15,997 nt of DNA from Caryophanales bacterium UBA4100 (GCA_002383285.1 DFXU01000034.1:1-15997), one strand, 5' to 3'; shown: positions 5,438 to 14,308, counted from the first letter of the stretch. Program-made: numbers and translations. The notes: generated from the sequence alone by a model not told the origin.

Positions 5438-7876
5438 ATGCAACAATCGGAAACGAATAACAACAAACAAACCACCATGCAAATCACAGGGATGACCTGT
5501 GCTGCGTGTGCTAATCGCATTGAGAAGGGTTTAAACAAAATCGAAGGTGTGACGTCCGCTAATGTGAATTTTGCTTTAGAGAAAGCGACGGTCACTTATA
5601 ACCCTGCAGAGGTTACTAATCAATTGCTCGAAGAGAAGATTAAGAATTTAGGCTATGGCACGGCGAAGGAAGTAGTAGATTTTCAATTGGAGGGAATGAC
5701 TTGCGCTGCATGTGCGAACCGTATAGAGAAAGGATTGAATAACCTGCAAGGTGTTACCTACGCAACTGTCAACTTTGCAATGGAAACAGCTCGTGTCGAA
5801 TATAACCCTGGTGAGCTCTCTATAAGTGACATGCAGAATAAGGTATTGAAGCTTGGTTACAGAGCAATCTCTAAGCAAGAGAACGCTAATGAGGGTGACC
5901 ATCGTGAGCAGGAAGTCCGAAACCAGAAGAGAAAGCTGCTGCTATCTGCGATCCTTTCATTCCCGCTCTTATGGAGCATGGTCAGCCATTTTTCATTCAC
6001 ATCATGGATCTACTTGCCGGAAATTTTCATGAATCCGTGGATGCAGTTCCTACTTGCTACTCCGGTTCAATTCTATGTTGGAAAGCAGTTTTATGTAGGG
6101 GCTTATAAAGCATTACGAAATGGAAGCGCCAATATGGATGTACTTATTTCACTTGGTACATCGGCTGCGTACTTCTATAGCTTGTATCTGACAATGGAAT
6201 GGTATATTACCGACAGCGTAGTTCATCATGTGCCTTCGCTGTACTACGAGACAAGCGCCATCCTCATTACACTTGTAATCTTAGGTAAGTTGTTCGAATC
6301 ATTAGCGAAAGGTCGGACCTCGGAAGCGATAAAGTCGCTAATGGGACTGAAGGCGAAGACAGCTCTTGTCATTCGGGACGGTCAGGAAATAACGATTCCT
6401 GTAGATGAGGTGATTAAGGAGGACATCGTGCTCATCCGTCCTGGCGATAAAGTGCCGGTCGACGGCGAAGTCTTGGAAGGGAGCTCTTCTATAGATGAAT
6501 CCATGCTGACCGGTGAAAGTATCCCTGTAGAGAAGAAAATTGGTGATGCTGTTATCGGGGCGACGATCAATAAAAACGGTGTACTCAAAGTTAGAGCAAC
6601 AAAGGTTGGAAAAGAAACAGCCCTCGCACAGATTATTAAGGTGGTCGAGGAAGCCCAAGGCTCTAAAGCTCCAATTCAGCGAGTAGCTGACGTTATATCA
6701 GGGGTATTCGTCCCAATTGTTGTAGCTATCGCTATAGTGTCATTCCTGGTGTGGTTTTTCATAATAACACCACAAAACTTCGCACACTCTCTTGAGATAG
6801 CGATTGCCATATTGGTCATAGCATGTCCTTGTGCGCTGGGTTTAGCAACGCCAACCTCCATCATGGCGGGTTCAGGGCGTGCAGCTGAGCTTGGTATCCT
6901 GTTTAAGGGTGGCGAGCATCTGGAGCAAACACACAAGGTCGACACCATTATATTGGACAAAACCGGGACGGTTACTAAAGGAAAGCCAGAGTTGACGGAT
7001 GTTGTTGCCGTAGATGATGAAGCAAGCTTCCTAAGGCTTGTGGGAGCTGCTGAGAAGAATTCAGAGCATCCTCTTGCAGAAGCCATCGTTGCTGGTATTG
7101 TAGCGAGGGGTATTCAACTACCTTCTACAGAGTCATTCGAAGCTATTCCTGGGTTCGGAATTAAGGCTAGTGTAGAGGGTAAACAGCTGTTAATTGGAAC
7201 CCGACGCCTAATGGAGAAATTCAATATTGACGCTAACCAAGCTTACGAATCAATGTTTGCTCTAGAAGAGAACGGGAAGACGGCTATGCTCGTAGCTATA
7301 GATCAGCGTTATGCTGGCATGGTGGCAGTAGCTGATACGATCAAAGAATCTTCAAGAGCCGCGGTTCTTCGCTTAAAGGGGATGGGAATCCAGGTCATCA
7401 TGATTACTGGTGATAATAAAAGGACGGCCATGGCAATCGCTGCTCAGGTTGGAATCGATCATGTATTAGCTGAAGTCCTTCCCGAAGGCAAAGCAGAGGA
7501 GGTGAAGAAGCTTCAATCGCAAGGTAAGATCGTAGCCATGGTCGGAGATGGTATAAACGATGCACCTGCTCTTGCAACTGCCAATATTGGAATGGCAATT
7601 GGGACAGGTACTGATGTGGCAATGGAAGCAGCGGATGTTACACTTATGCGAGGTGATCTATCAAGCATTCCGGATGCCATATACATGAGTCGTAAGACAA
7701 TGAGTAACATCAGGCAGAATCTATTCTGGGCTTTAGGATATAACTCTTTAGGGATACCGATAGCAGCAATTGGCTTACTTGCACCTTGGGTAGCTGGAGC
7801 AGCAATGGCGCTGAGCTCAGTCTCAGTTGTACTCAATGCACTTAGACTTCAGCGAGTAAGGGTTCGTAATACGTAA
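5438..7876 (+). CDS. copA: Copper(I)-exporting P1B-type ATPase CopA
   Basis: This 812-residue membrane pump exports Cu(I) using ATP. Two N-terminal heavy-metal-associated domains carry GMTCAAC motifs (C21/C24 and C89/C92). Eight membrane helices follow in the usual order. The actuator has TGES (358-361), the ion-binding helix has CPC (463-465), the phosphorylation site is D507 in DKTGT, the nucleotide domain has the HP motif (H544-P545), and the hinge is GDGINDAP (703-710). YN (769-770 region) and MxxSS (790-794) complete the Cu(I)-type transmembrane site, so the metal assignment is firm. AAAGGAG (5422-5428) lies nine bases before the ATG. The gene is full length with no lesions. It is first in a copA-csoR-copZ operon behind a promoter with G-tract operators, so induction by copper is expected. 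Confidence 0.97.
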   Translation: MQQSETNNNKQTTMQITGMTCAACANRIEKGLNKIEGVTSANVNFALEKATVTYNPAEVTNQLLEEKIKNLGYGTAKEVVDFQLEGMTCAACANRIEKGLNNLQGVTYATVNFAMETARVEYNPGELSISDMQNKVLKLGYRAISKQENANEGDHREQEVRNQKRKLLLSAILSFPLLWSMVSHFSFTSWIYLPEIFMNPWMQFLLATPVQFYVGKQFYVGAYKALRNGSANMDVLISLGTSAAYFYSLYLTMEWYITDSVVHHVPSLYYETSAILITLVILGKLFESLAKGRTSEAIKSLMGLKAKTALVIRDGQEITIPVDEVIKEDIVLIRPGDKVPVDGEVLEGSSSIDESMLTGESIPVEKKIGDAVIGATINKNGVLKVRATKVGKETALAQIIKVVEEAQGSKAPIQRVADVISGVFVPIVVAIAIVSFLVWFFIITPQNFAHSLEIAIAILVIACPCALGLATPTSIMAGSGRAAELGILFKGGEHLEQTHKVDTIILDKTGTVTKGKPELTDVVAVDDEASFLRLVGAAEKNSEHPLAEAIVAGIVARGIQLPSTESFEAIPGFGIKASVEGKQLLIGTRRLMEKFNIDANQAYESMFALEENGKTAMLVAIDQRYAGMVAVADTIKESSRAAVLRLKGMGIQVIMITGDNKRTAMAIAAQVGIDHVLAEVLPEGKAEEVKKLQSQGKIVAMVGDGINDAPALATANIGMAIGTGTDVAMEAADVTLMRGDLSSIPDAIYMSRKTMSNIRQNLFWALGYNSLGIPIAAIGLLAPWVAGAAMALSSVSVVLNALRLQRVRVRNT

Positions 7877-7905
7877 TGAATTCATTATGAGGGGAGGTGG
7901 TACAT

Positions 7906-8241
7906 ATGGAGCATTCTGATGGTCATGGTCTGCAAGAAGAGGAATGTTGTTCTAACGATCAGGGTAGAAAAAGTCATCATTCGGATAAAGTGAAGTCGAA
8001 TCTGATCTCCAGATTAAATCGAATTGAAGGTCAGATACGAGGCATCAAGGGACTTATCGATAAAGATACTTATTGTGATGACGTCTTAAATCAAATAGCT
8101 GCAGCACAATCTGCATTGGGAGGTGTGGGCAAGCTATTACTCGAAGGGCATATGAAGAGCTGTGTTATCGATAGAATTCAGACCGGTGATCATGATGTCA
8201 TAGATGAACTACTGATTACGGTCAATAAATTAATGAAATAA
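7906..8241 (+). CDS. csoR: Copper-sensing repressor CsoR with a His/Cys-rich N-terminal extension
   Basis: From ATG 7906 this is a 111-residue CsoR-family repressor with the core signature RLNRIEGQIRGI (36-47). The Cu(I) ligand triad is present as C57 (TYCDD), H82 and C86 (EGHMKSC), the Cys-His-Cys set that separates copper CsoR from CstR. The first 30 residues are an extra tail rich in His, Glu and Cys, including a CC pair (14-15) and HH (24-25), which might bind metal as well. GGGGAGG (7891-7897) is eight bases before ATG 7906; a GTG at 7897 in the same frame overlaps that site and is unlikely to be the start. It lies 29 bases after copA and 29 before copZ. It probably binds the repeats at 5350-5366 and 5389-5405. 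Confidence 0.93.
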   Translation: MEHSDGHGLQEEECCSNDQGRKSHHSDKVKSNLISRLNRIEGQIRGIKGLIDKDTYCDDVLNQIAAAQSALGGVGKLLLEGHMKSCVIDRIQTGDHDVIDELLITVNKLMK

Positions 8242-8270
8242 TATACTGAAACTTATAGGAGGAATTTCAA

Positions 8271-8471
8271 ATGACAACAACAACTTTAACGGTACAGGGT
8301 ATGTCGTGTGGACATTGTGTCAATTCAGTAGAAACAGCAGTGAGGAATATAGGTGCAAACGCGAAGGTAGATCTAGCAGCTAATTCGGTAACTGTAGATT
8401 ATGAAGAGACGAAGGTTTCAATAGATGCTATTAAAGAAGCAATCGAAGAGCAAGGCTACGATGTCGTATAA
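8271..8471 (+). CDS. copZ: Copper chaperone CopZ
   Basis: This 66-residue protein is a single heavy-metal-associated domain (beta-alpha-beta-beta-alpha-beta). The Cu(I) site is GMSCGHC with C13 and C16, and the C-terminal AIEEQGYDV is typical of the family. CopZ proteins carry Cu(I) in the cytoplasm to the N-terminal domains of CopA, encoded first in this operon, and can pass copper to CsoR. AGGAGG (8258-8263 region) precedes the ATG at good spacing, and the csoR stop is 29 bases upstream. The length matches the family (about 65-70 residues). It is the last gene of the operon; a loose hairpin follows its stop. Confidence 0.95.
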   Translation: MTTTTLTVQGMSCGHCVNSVETAVRNIGANAKVDLAANSVTVDYEETKVSIDAIKEAIEEQGYDVV

Positions 8472-8512
8472 AGCCAATCTGCTTGCGGGCTGCGGCAACA
8501 CTTGATTGGTTT
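8471..8512 (+). terminator. Possible weak hairpin terminator after copZ
   Basis: AAGCCAATC (8471-8479) can pair with GATTGGTTT (8504-8512) with one G-U pair, and an inner TTGC/GCAA helix may form in the loop. No T-run follows, so termination may be incomplete. A second loose hairpin, GTGACTTG with CAAGTTAC, lies near 8522-8552. Confidence 0.3.
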
Positions 8513-8526
8513 GGCTGAACTGTGAC

Positions 8527-8555
8527 TTGTACCTATTGTCTATTCAAGTTACAAT
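8527..8555 (+). promoter_or_regulatory. Candidate promoter for the CheB/CheR-kinase gene
   Basis: TTGTAC (8527-8532) and TACAAT (8550-8555) are separated by 17 bases, about 62 bases before the start codon. The -10 matches five of six consensus bases but the -35 only three. This is weak evidence, offered because the gene needs a promoter between copZ and 8618. Confidence 0.35.
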
Positions 8556-8617
8556 TAATTCAACAATGAATGCAGCAGCATGCCAGACAATACTTACGAA
8601 GAAACAGGTGAGACATA

Positions 8618-11600
8618 ATGGGTAATGCTCACATGAATAGTAATACCTCATCTTCGGATTATACGATTGAACAGCATATGATCATAGGTATCGCAGTAGC
8701 CCATGATCATATGGATATGCTATTTCATTTTTTAGACCACATGCCATCTGACAGTGGTCTAATTTATTTTGCCACATCCTATCAGAGTAAGCCTCATGCT
8801 CCGCTTTCTAGGGAAACCCTATCCCCTCACACCTCTATGCCAATTATTCATGTCATGGATTCAGTCCAACTCAAGATGAATCATATCTATATCATTCCAT
8901 CAGATCGAGAATTTGTAATCGATGGTGGTCAGCTATTACTAATTGATCTTCAGATATCAGACCAGCGTATGCCTGTAGATCGATTGTTCTGCTCCCTAGT
9001 TAACAACTCTGAACGGTTCGTTATCGGCATTCTGTTCGCCATGGATAATACGGACAATAGACTTGGTGCTGAGACCATACTTAATGCTAATGGATTAATC
9101 ATACACGCAGTTAGAAAGATCGTTGACAGCAAAGGTAATGATGAACATACAATCATTGATAATCAGAATGAATTTAGGGTCATCCCTCAGAATATATCTG
9201 AGTTAATTGACAAGCTAATTCAAGATGATATCATGAAACCGTCCATTCAGGGTGATAGAGAGACATTGTTCGCGCTACTCAACCATACAACAGGTATTGA
9301 TTTTTCTTTATATAAAAAACCTAGTATCCTTCGTCGCATTCAACGAAGGATGATTATGCACGGCTTTAATCAACTAAGAGATTATGTCAATTATCTGGAG
9401 GAAAGACCTAAGGAAATTAATATTCTGCAGAAGGATTTACTAATTGGGGTCACTCAATTTTTTCGTGATCCAGAAGCTTTTCAGATGATTACGGATAAGG
9501 TGCTCCCCATCGTATTTGAGCAGCGAAGGGTAGAGAAGCAGATTCGAGTTTGGGTAACTGGCTGCTCAACAGGTGAGGAGGTGTATTCTCTAGCCATACT
9601 ATTGACAGAATATATGAACTTGCAGAAAGAGCATTACGATATTAAGATATTCGCAACGGATTTAGATAAAGAATCGATTCAAATTGCTAGTAAGGGTGAA
9701 TATCGTGGTCACATTACGAAGAGTGTGAACCCTTTGCTGCTGAATACCTACTTCACGAAGCAGTCGAACATCTATCAGGTGAACAAGGATATAAGGAAAA
9801 TGATTGTTTTTGCACAGCATAATATTCTCAAGGATCCCCCATTTACGCAATTGGATATTATCACATGCCGGAACATGTTGATTTATCTGCAGCTTGAGAT
9901 GCAGCGCAAAGTCATCTCATTATTCCATTTTTCACTTAAATCAGATGCCTTTCTTGTACTGGGTCCAAGTGAAACACTGGGTAAATTATCGAATATGTTC
10001 AAGATCGTTGATCGGAAGTGGAATATATATCAGAATAAGAAGATGAACCAATGGCTTACAACAACACACTTTCGTATACCCTCACATATTGTCGAGAATA
10101 AGATTGCATATAAGAACAAAGTTATGACACGACTAAAACAAACAGAGCGGATGATCACATTGGACAGCATCTACACGAAGTTAATTGAAGAATATGTGCC
10201 CGAATTTATTATCATTGATGAGAATAATGAAATCATTCATATAAATGGCAGCGCGAGCGATTATCTTGTTATTCCTAAGGGAAAGCCTAGTCTTAATCTA
10301 TTCAAGATGATTCCGGAGTACATATCTATTGTATTAAAGACCCTCCTGCATAAGGTCAGGAAGGAGGGGAAGGAATTATCCTATTCAAGCTTCAAGATCG
10401 ATCATAGCCTGCCGAATAAAGTAATCACACTATCGGTTAAACCTTTTATCATTGATTCGAATAAGGAATTAACCATTATTTTCTTCGAGGAGGATTTACA
10501 TACTAAGTTTAGAAGCGTTGCTGCCACAGGAAGCCGCTTGGAGCACAAACACGTATTGGATTTCGATAGTACAATCACTCAGCAGGTCAAGGATTTGGAG
10601 AATGAGCTATTCCATGCCAAAGAATCATTACAAACAACCATAGATGAGCTTGAGAGCTCGAATGAGGAATTTCAGGCAACGAATGAAGAATTAATCGTAG
10701 CTAATGAAGAATTACAGAGCACCAATGAGGAATTGCAGTCTGTGAACGAGGAGCTATTGACTGTTAATAATCAATACCAGTATAAGATTCAGGAATTAAC
10801 TGAATTGAACAACGATATTACGAATTTCTTCGTGAATACGAATATTGCTACGATCTTCCTAGATACACGGATGAATATCCGTAAGTTTACCCCTGCTGTA
10901 ACGAAGGTTATTAATTTGATCGAGCTCGACACGGGCCGACCTATTAGCGACATCTCTCATCAGCTGAAATATGAGCATCTTGTCAGTGATGCCGAGCACG
11001 TATTAAATTCGAACTTAGAGCTAGAGAAGGAGATTCAGAGTAAGGATGGCAGGTGGTATAGCATCAAGATGATGCCCTACCGAACTATAGATAATCAGAA
11101 TGAGGGGGTAGTCATCACCCTTATAGAGGTAACCGAATTGAAGAAGGCTGCTGAGGAGCTGCTCATCCTCTCCTATTCCATTCAACAGAGTCCTGGATGT
11201 ATCCTAATCACAGATCTAGATCGTAGAATCAAGTACATTAATACCAGGTACACGGATCAAACTGGATACTCGATGAATGAGTTAATAGATAGCAAGCTTG
11301 AGTTATATTCTGATTTATTGGATGAGGAACAAATTCAGGAAATCTGGAGTCAGGTAAGCATGGGGAATAAATGGGTTGGAGAGCTAAGAAACCGTAGGAA
11401 GAACGGTGAATTCTTCTCTGAGATGGTCTCTTTACTACCAATCATTAACGATCAAGGTGAGACCTTACACTATCTTAGAATATCTGAAGATATGACAGAC
11501 CAGAAGAATACACTCGAGCTCTTGCATAAATCGGAGATGCTATCCGCAGTTGGTCAGCTGGCAGCTGGTATAGCTCATGAAATTCGAAATCCTCTGACAG

Positions 11601-12187
11601 CACTTAAGGGCTTTACTAAGCTGTTGGATCGTGATACGAATAAGAAGCAGTACACTCAGATCATGACATCGGAATTAGAACGAATAGAGACAATTATTAG
11701 TGAATTGCTTATGCTCGCACGACCACAGAAGCTTCACTTTGAAATTGTTGATGTTGTGCGAGTTCTTCAGGATGTCATTATGCTCTTGGATCCTCAGACC
11801 CTGTTGAATAATGTAGAGATTGTAACGAAGATAGCTCCAGATATACCTCCAATTAGGTGCATTCAGAACCAATTAAAGCAGGTATTCATTAATCTGATCA
11901 AGAACGGTATTGAGGCGATGCCACGTGGCGGTGATCTCATTATCAAGGTTCGCTTAAATGAGGATAACGACATCTGGATAAGCTTTATTGATCATGGGGT
12001 CGGTATTCCTGAGGAGAAGATAGCTAAGCTGGGATCTCCATTCTATACGACGAAGGAAGATGGTACAGGCCTTGGCTTGATGGTAAGTTATAAGATCATT
12101 GAGAATCATCAAGGTGAGATCAAAATTCATAGCGTACTCGGCAAAGGTTCAACGGTTGACATTATTCTAAAGAGTGCCAAGGGGTAA
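8618..12187 (+). CDS. Degenerate CheB-CheR-PAS-coiled coil-PAS-PAS-histidine kinase fusion
   Basis: This 1189-residue soluble protein has no membrane helix. Residues 20-200 follow the CheB methylesterase fold (IIPSDREF, PVDRLFCSL), but the catalytic GASAGG becomes AVAHDH (Ser to A28) and the catalytic His becomes T53. Residues about 215-475 are a CheR methyltransferase with intact motifs: VTQFFRDPEAF, GCSTGEE (315-321), FATDLD, CRNMLIY. A PAS-like domain (about 515-625) leads into a long helix with five NEEL/NEEF heptads (682-713), then two PAS domains (about 735-840 and 850-960). The HisKA domain has H987 in AHEIRNPL, and the ATPase domain has an N box (NLIKNGIEA), DHGVGIP and GTGLGL. The kinase core resembles sporulation and stress kinases of Bacillales. 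AGGTGAG lies five bases before the ATG. No partner regulator is adjacent; ligand and target are unknown. Confidence 0.93.
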   Translation: MGNAHMNSNTSSSDYTIEQHMIIGIAVAHDHMDMLFHFLDHMPSDSGLIYFATSYQSKPHAPLSRETLSPHTSMPIIHVMDSVQLKMNHIYIIPSDREFVIDGGQLLLIDLQISDQRMPVDRLFCSLVNNSERFVIGILFAMDNTDNRLGAETILNANGLIIHAVRKIVDSKGNDEHTIIDNQNEFRVIPQNISELIDKLIQDDIMKPSIQGDRETLFALLNHTTGIDFSLYKKPSILRRIQRRMIMHGFNQLRDYVNYLEERPKEINILQKDLLIGVTQFFRDPEAFQMITDKVLPIVFEQRRVEKQIRVWVTGCSTGEEVYSLAILLTEYMNLQKEHYDIKIFATDLDKESIQIASKGEYRGHITKSVNPLLLNTYFTKQSNIYQVNKDIRKMIVFAQHNILKDPPFTQLDIITCRNMLIYLQLEMQRKVISLFHFSLKSDAFLVLGPSETLGKLSNMFKIVDRKWNIYQNKKMNQWLTTTHFRIPSHIVENKIAYKNKVMTRLKQTERMITLDSIYTKLIEEYVPEFIIIDENNEIIHINGSASDYLVIPKGKPSLNLFKMIPEYISIVLKTLLHKVRKEGKELSYSSFKIDHSLPNKVITLSVKPFIIDSNKELTIIFFEEDLHTKFRSVAATGSRLEHKHVLDFDSTITQQVKDLENELFHAKESLQTTIDELESSNEEFQATNEELIVANEELQSTNEELQSVNEELLTVNNQYQYKIQELTELNNDITNFFVNTNIATIFLDTRMNIRKFTPAVTKVINLIELDTGRPISDISHQLKYEHLVSDAEHVLNSNLELEKEIQSKDGRWYSIKMMPYRTIDNQNEGVVITLIEVTELKKAAEELLILSYSIQQSPGCILITDLDRRIKYINTRYTDQTGYSMNELIDSKLELYSDLLDEEQIQEIWSQVSMGNKWVGELRNRRKNGEFFSEMVSLLPIINDQGETLHYLRISEDMTDQKNTLELLHKSEMLSAVGQLAAGIAHEIRNPLTALKGFTKLLDRDTNKKQYTQIMTSELERIETIISELLMLARPQKLHFEIVDVVRVLQDVIMLLDPQTLLNNVEIVTKIAPDIPPIRCIQNQLKQVFINLIKNGIEAMPRGGDLIIKVRLNEDNDIWISFIDHGVGIPEEKIAKLGSPFYTTKEDGTGLGLMVSYKIIENHQGEIKIHSVLGKGSTVDIILKSAKG
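10661..10756 (+). repeat. 21-base heptad repeat encoding a signalling coiled coil
   Basis: Five successive heptads contain NEEF or NEEL at residues 682, 689, 696, 703 and 710 of the kinase fusion. The DNA shows a matching 21-base periodicity of the AATGARGAAYT type. It encodes a parallel coiled coil joining the CheR/PAS half to the PAS/kinase half. The same arrangement is common in CheB-CheR-PAS fusions. Confidence 0.85.
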
Positions 12188-12251
12188 AAGAGTGTATATT
12201 ATCATAGTAATCTGATTGGGAATATAACTATACTATAATGGAGATGAGATT

Positions 12252-13169
12252 ATGAAATACAGAAGATTAGGAAAGACTGAGCTGAAGGTTTCTGTTGTCG
12301 GTATTGGGACTTGGCAGTTCGGTGGAGATTGGGGTAAGGATTTTACACAAGCTGAGGTCGATGAGATTCTTACTCATGCTAAAGGCTTAGGTATAAATCT
12401 GATTGATACAGCCGAATGCTATGGTCCACATCACATGTCTGAGACGTTTATCGGAGACTTCCTGACACGGGATCGGCGTGAGGATTGGGTTGTTGCTTCT
12501 AAATTCGGACATCAGTTCCAGGAGAGCTGGAGTAATGCTTGGCGTGTAGATGAGGTTCAGGTGCAATTAGAACAATCCCTGAGAGCATTAAAGACCGACT
12601 ATATCGACCTCTATCAGTTCCATTCTGGATCAGATGAGGTTTTTGCGAACGACGCATTATGGACAATGCTAGATAAGCAGGTCCAAGCAGGTAAGATCCG
12701 CAATTTAGGCATCTCAATTGGTAGCAATGATAACTTATTCCAAACCGAAAGAGCTACCGAATTTAATGCTAAGGCCATCCAAGTGGTGTATAATCGGATC
12801 AATCAAGTCCCAGAACAAGAGGTATTACCTTCATGTTTGAAGCAGGACCTTGGAGTTCTAGCTCGTGTTCCATTAGCTAGCGGCTACTTGAGCGGCAAGT
12901 ATAAACCGGGTGCTACGTTCGAGGATAACGTGAGGAAGGGCCATGCTCGTCATGAGATTGATGAGAAGCTGAAGCTGGTCGAGCACATCCAGCAGAACGA
13001 GGTGCCCCAAGGTGTAGGTATGGCTCAGTGGGCTCTTGCATGGTGCTTGCAGCATCCTGCGGTCAGTTGTGTTATTCCAGGCTGCAAGAGCATAGAGCAG
13101 GTTGAATCTAATGCACAGGCAGCCACACTTGATCTAGTGCAGGACGATCATCCAAGTGCATGGAATTAG
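12252..13169 (+). CDS. Aldo/keto reductase
   Basis: This 305-residue cytosolic NAD(P)H-dependent oxidoreductase has the aldo/keto reductase (beta/alpha)8 fold. The catalytic tetrad is visible: D52 and Y57 in IDTAECYGPHHMSE, K84 in VASKFG and H124 in LYQFHS. GIGTWQFGG near the N-terminus and VIPGCKSIEQVESNAQA near the C-terminus, which lines the cofactor phosphate site, are family hallmarks. Substrates are usually carbonyl sugars or reactive aldehydes; none can be named here. The ATG is preceded by GGAG (12240-12243). The Gfo/Idh/MocA gene begins 63 bases after the stop, so the two may form a small sugar-oxidoreduction unit. No terminator is visible between the kinase gene and this one, only an AT-rich gap of 64 bases. 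Confidence 0.93.
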   Translation: MKYRRLGKTELKVSVVGIGTWQFGGDWGKDFTQAEVDEILTHAKGLGINLIDTAECYGPHHMSETFIGDFLTRDRREDWVVASKFGHQFQESWSNAWRVDEVQVQLEQSLRALKTDYIDLYQFHSGSDEVFANDALWTMLDKQVQAGKIRNLGISIGSNDNLFQTERATEFNAKAIQVVYNRINQVPEQEVLPSCLKQDLGVLARVPLASGYLSGKYKPGATFEDNVRKGHARHEIDEKLKLVEHIQQNEVPQGVGMAQWALAWCLQHPAVSCVIPGCKSIEQVESNAQAATLDLVQDDHPSAWN

Positions 13170-13232
13170 CAGGATATTGATGGCAGCTGTAGAATAAACA
13201 TACGATCAACTTATTGTGGAGGGAAATCATTA

Positions 13233-14288
13233 ATGCGGAAAAAAGTGTACGGTGCAGCGATTATCGGTTACGGAGGAATGGGAAGTCAGCACGGGAGATT
13301 AATTCAGAGAGTGGATCATCTTGAGCTTAAAGGGATAGTGGATATTCGCGAGGAACGACAACAACTTGCATCTGAGCTCGGGTATTACGTATATCCTGAT
13401 TTGGAGACAGCGCTTGGTGATGCGAGAGTTGATATCGTGATTATCGCCACGCCTAATCATATACATTCCGAAATAGCTATTCAGGCATTAAGAGCAGGTA
13501 AGCATGTCATTTGCGAGAAGCCAGCAACGATTACTAGTCAAGAGCTGCAGGGTATCATAACGGTTGCTGATCAATGCGGCAAATTGTTCGTAGTAGGCCA
13601 GAATCGTAGATGGGATGAGGATTATCTGGTCATGAAGAAGCTCTTCGATGAGAAGCAGCTAGGTGACGTGTTTCACATTGAATCGAAGGTACATGGATCT
13701 AGAGGGATTCCGGGAGATTGGCGTGCGGAGAAGGAATACGGTGGAGGAATGCTGTTGGATTGGGGCGTTCATCTTGTTGATCGTATTCTGCTGATGATTC
13801 CCGAGCAGGTTAAGAAGGTTCATTGTAAGTTTACACATATAACGAATAAGCAAGTGGATGATGGATTCAGATTATCCCTCGAATTCGAAAGTGGAATTAC
13901 GGCATTACTAGAGGTTGGTACTGCACATTATATCAATATGCCATTGTGGTATATGAACGGTACAACCGGCTCCGCGGTCATCGAGGATTGGAGCATGAAT
14001 GGAAGAGTCGTTAAGCTGGAATCACCTGGAGGAGGGCACGATGCTACTCCGATTGTGGCTGGAGCAGGCTTAACTAAGACAATGGCTCCTAGAGATAATC
14101 ACACAACCGTATCTGAGCCACTCCCACGGATTCCGACTGATATTCTTGATTTTTACAATAATGTACTCGACGTAATTGAAGGTGAAGCTGAGATTATCGT
14201 GAAGAATCATGAGGTTTTAAGGGTAATGAGGCTTCTGGAGGCGGCTTTTCTGTCTGATGAAACAGGTCAGGTTGTTAGCTTCGAATAA
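13233..14288 (+). CDS. Gfo/Idh/MocA family NAD(P)-dependent oxidoreductase
   Basis: This 351-residue protein has an N-terminal Rossmann domain with GYGGMG (12-17) for dinucleotide binding and the family's EKP motif (E95-K96-P97), whose lysine is catalytic. The C-terminal alpha/beta domain has GGGMLLDWGVHLVD (170-183), with D176 and H180 as the usual active-site pair. Such enzymes oxidise or reduce sugars, inositols or sugar derivatives; the specific substrate is not visible. The ATG follows a GGAGGG ribosome site. It lies 63 bases behind the aldo/keto reductase and ends at a short terminator. A xylose-isomerase-like TIM-barrel gene lies 0.8 kb downstream. These two families often share sugar or inositol pathways, but here a Nudix gene and terminators separate them. 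Confidence 0.94.
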   Translation: MRKKVYGAAIIGYGGMGSQHGRLIQRVDHLELKGIVDIREERQQLASELGYYVYPDLETALGDARVDIVIIATPNHIHSEIAIQALRAGKHVICEKPATITSQELQGIITVADQCGKLFVVGQNRRWDEDYLVMKKLFDEKQLGDVFHIESKVHGSRGIPGDWRAEKEYGGGMLLDWGVHLVDRILLMIPEQVKKVHCKFTHITNKQVDDGFRLSLEFESGITALLEVGTAHYINMPLWYMNGTTGSAVIEDWSMNGRVVKLESPGGGHDATPIVAGAGLTKTMAPRDNHTTVSEPLPRIPTDILDFYNNVLDVIEGEAEIIVKNHEVLRVMRLLEAAFLSDETGQVVSFE

Positions 14289-14308
14289 ACAGGTTAGCAC
14301 ATTAGAGG

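Noticed and set aside
6338..7836. Several open frames of about 100-136 codons on the minus strand (6338-6658, 6676-7086, 7513-7836)
   Set aside because: They lie wholly inside copA, whose product is full length and motif-complete. They have no ribosome sites or recognisable domains and are codon-pattern shadows.
8618..10000. A chemotaxis methylation system (active CheB plus CheR)
   Set aside because: The CheB catalytic Ser and His are replaced and no receptor, CheA, CheW or CheY gene is in the window. The chain ends in a histidine kinase.
12234..12239. TATAAT as a -10 box for the aldo/keto reductase gene
   Set aside because: It is only 12 bases before the ATG and overlaps the ribosome-site region; TTGGGA upstream is 12 bases away, too close for a -35.
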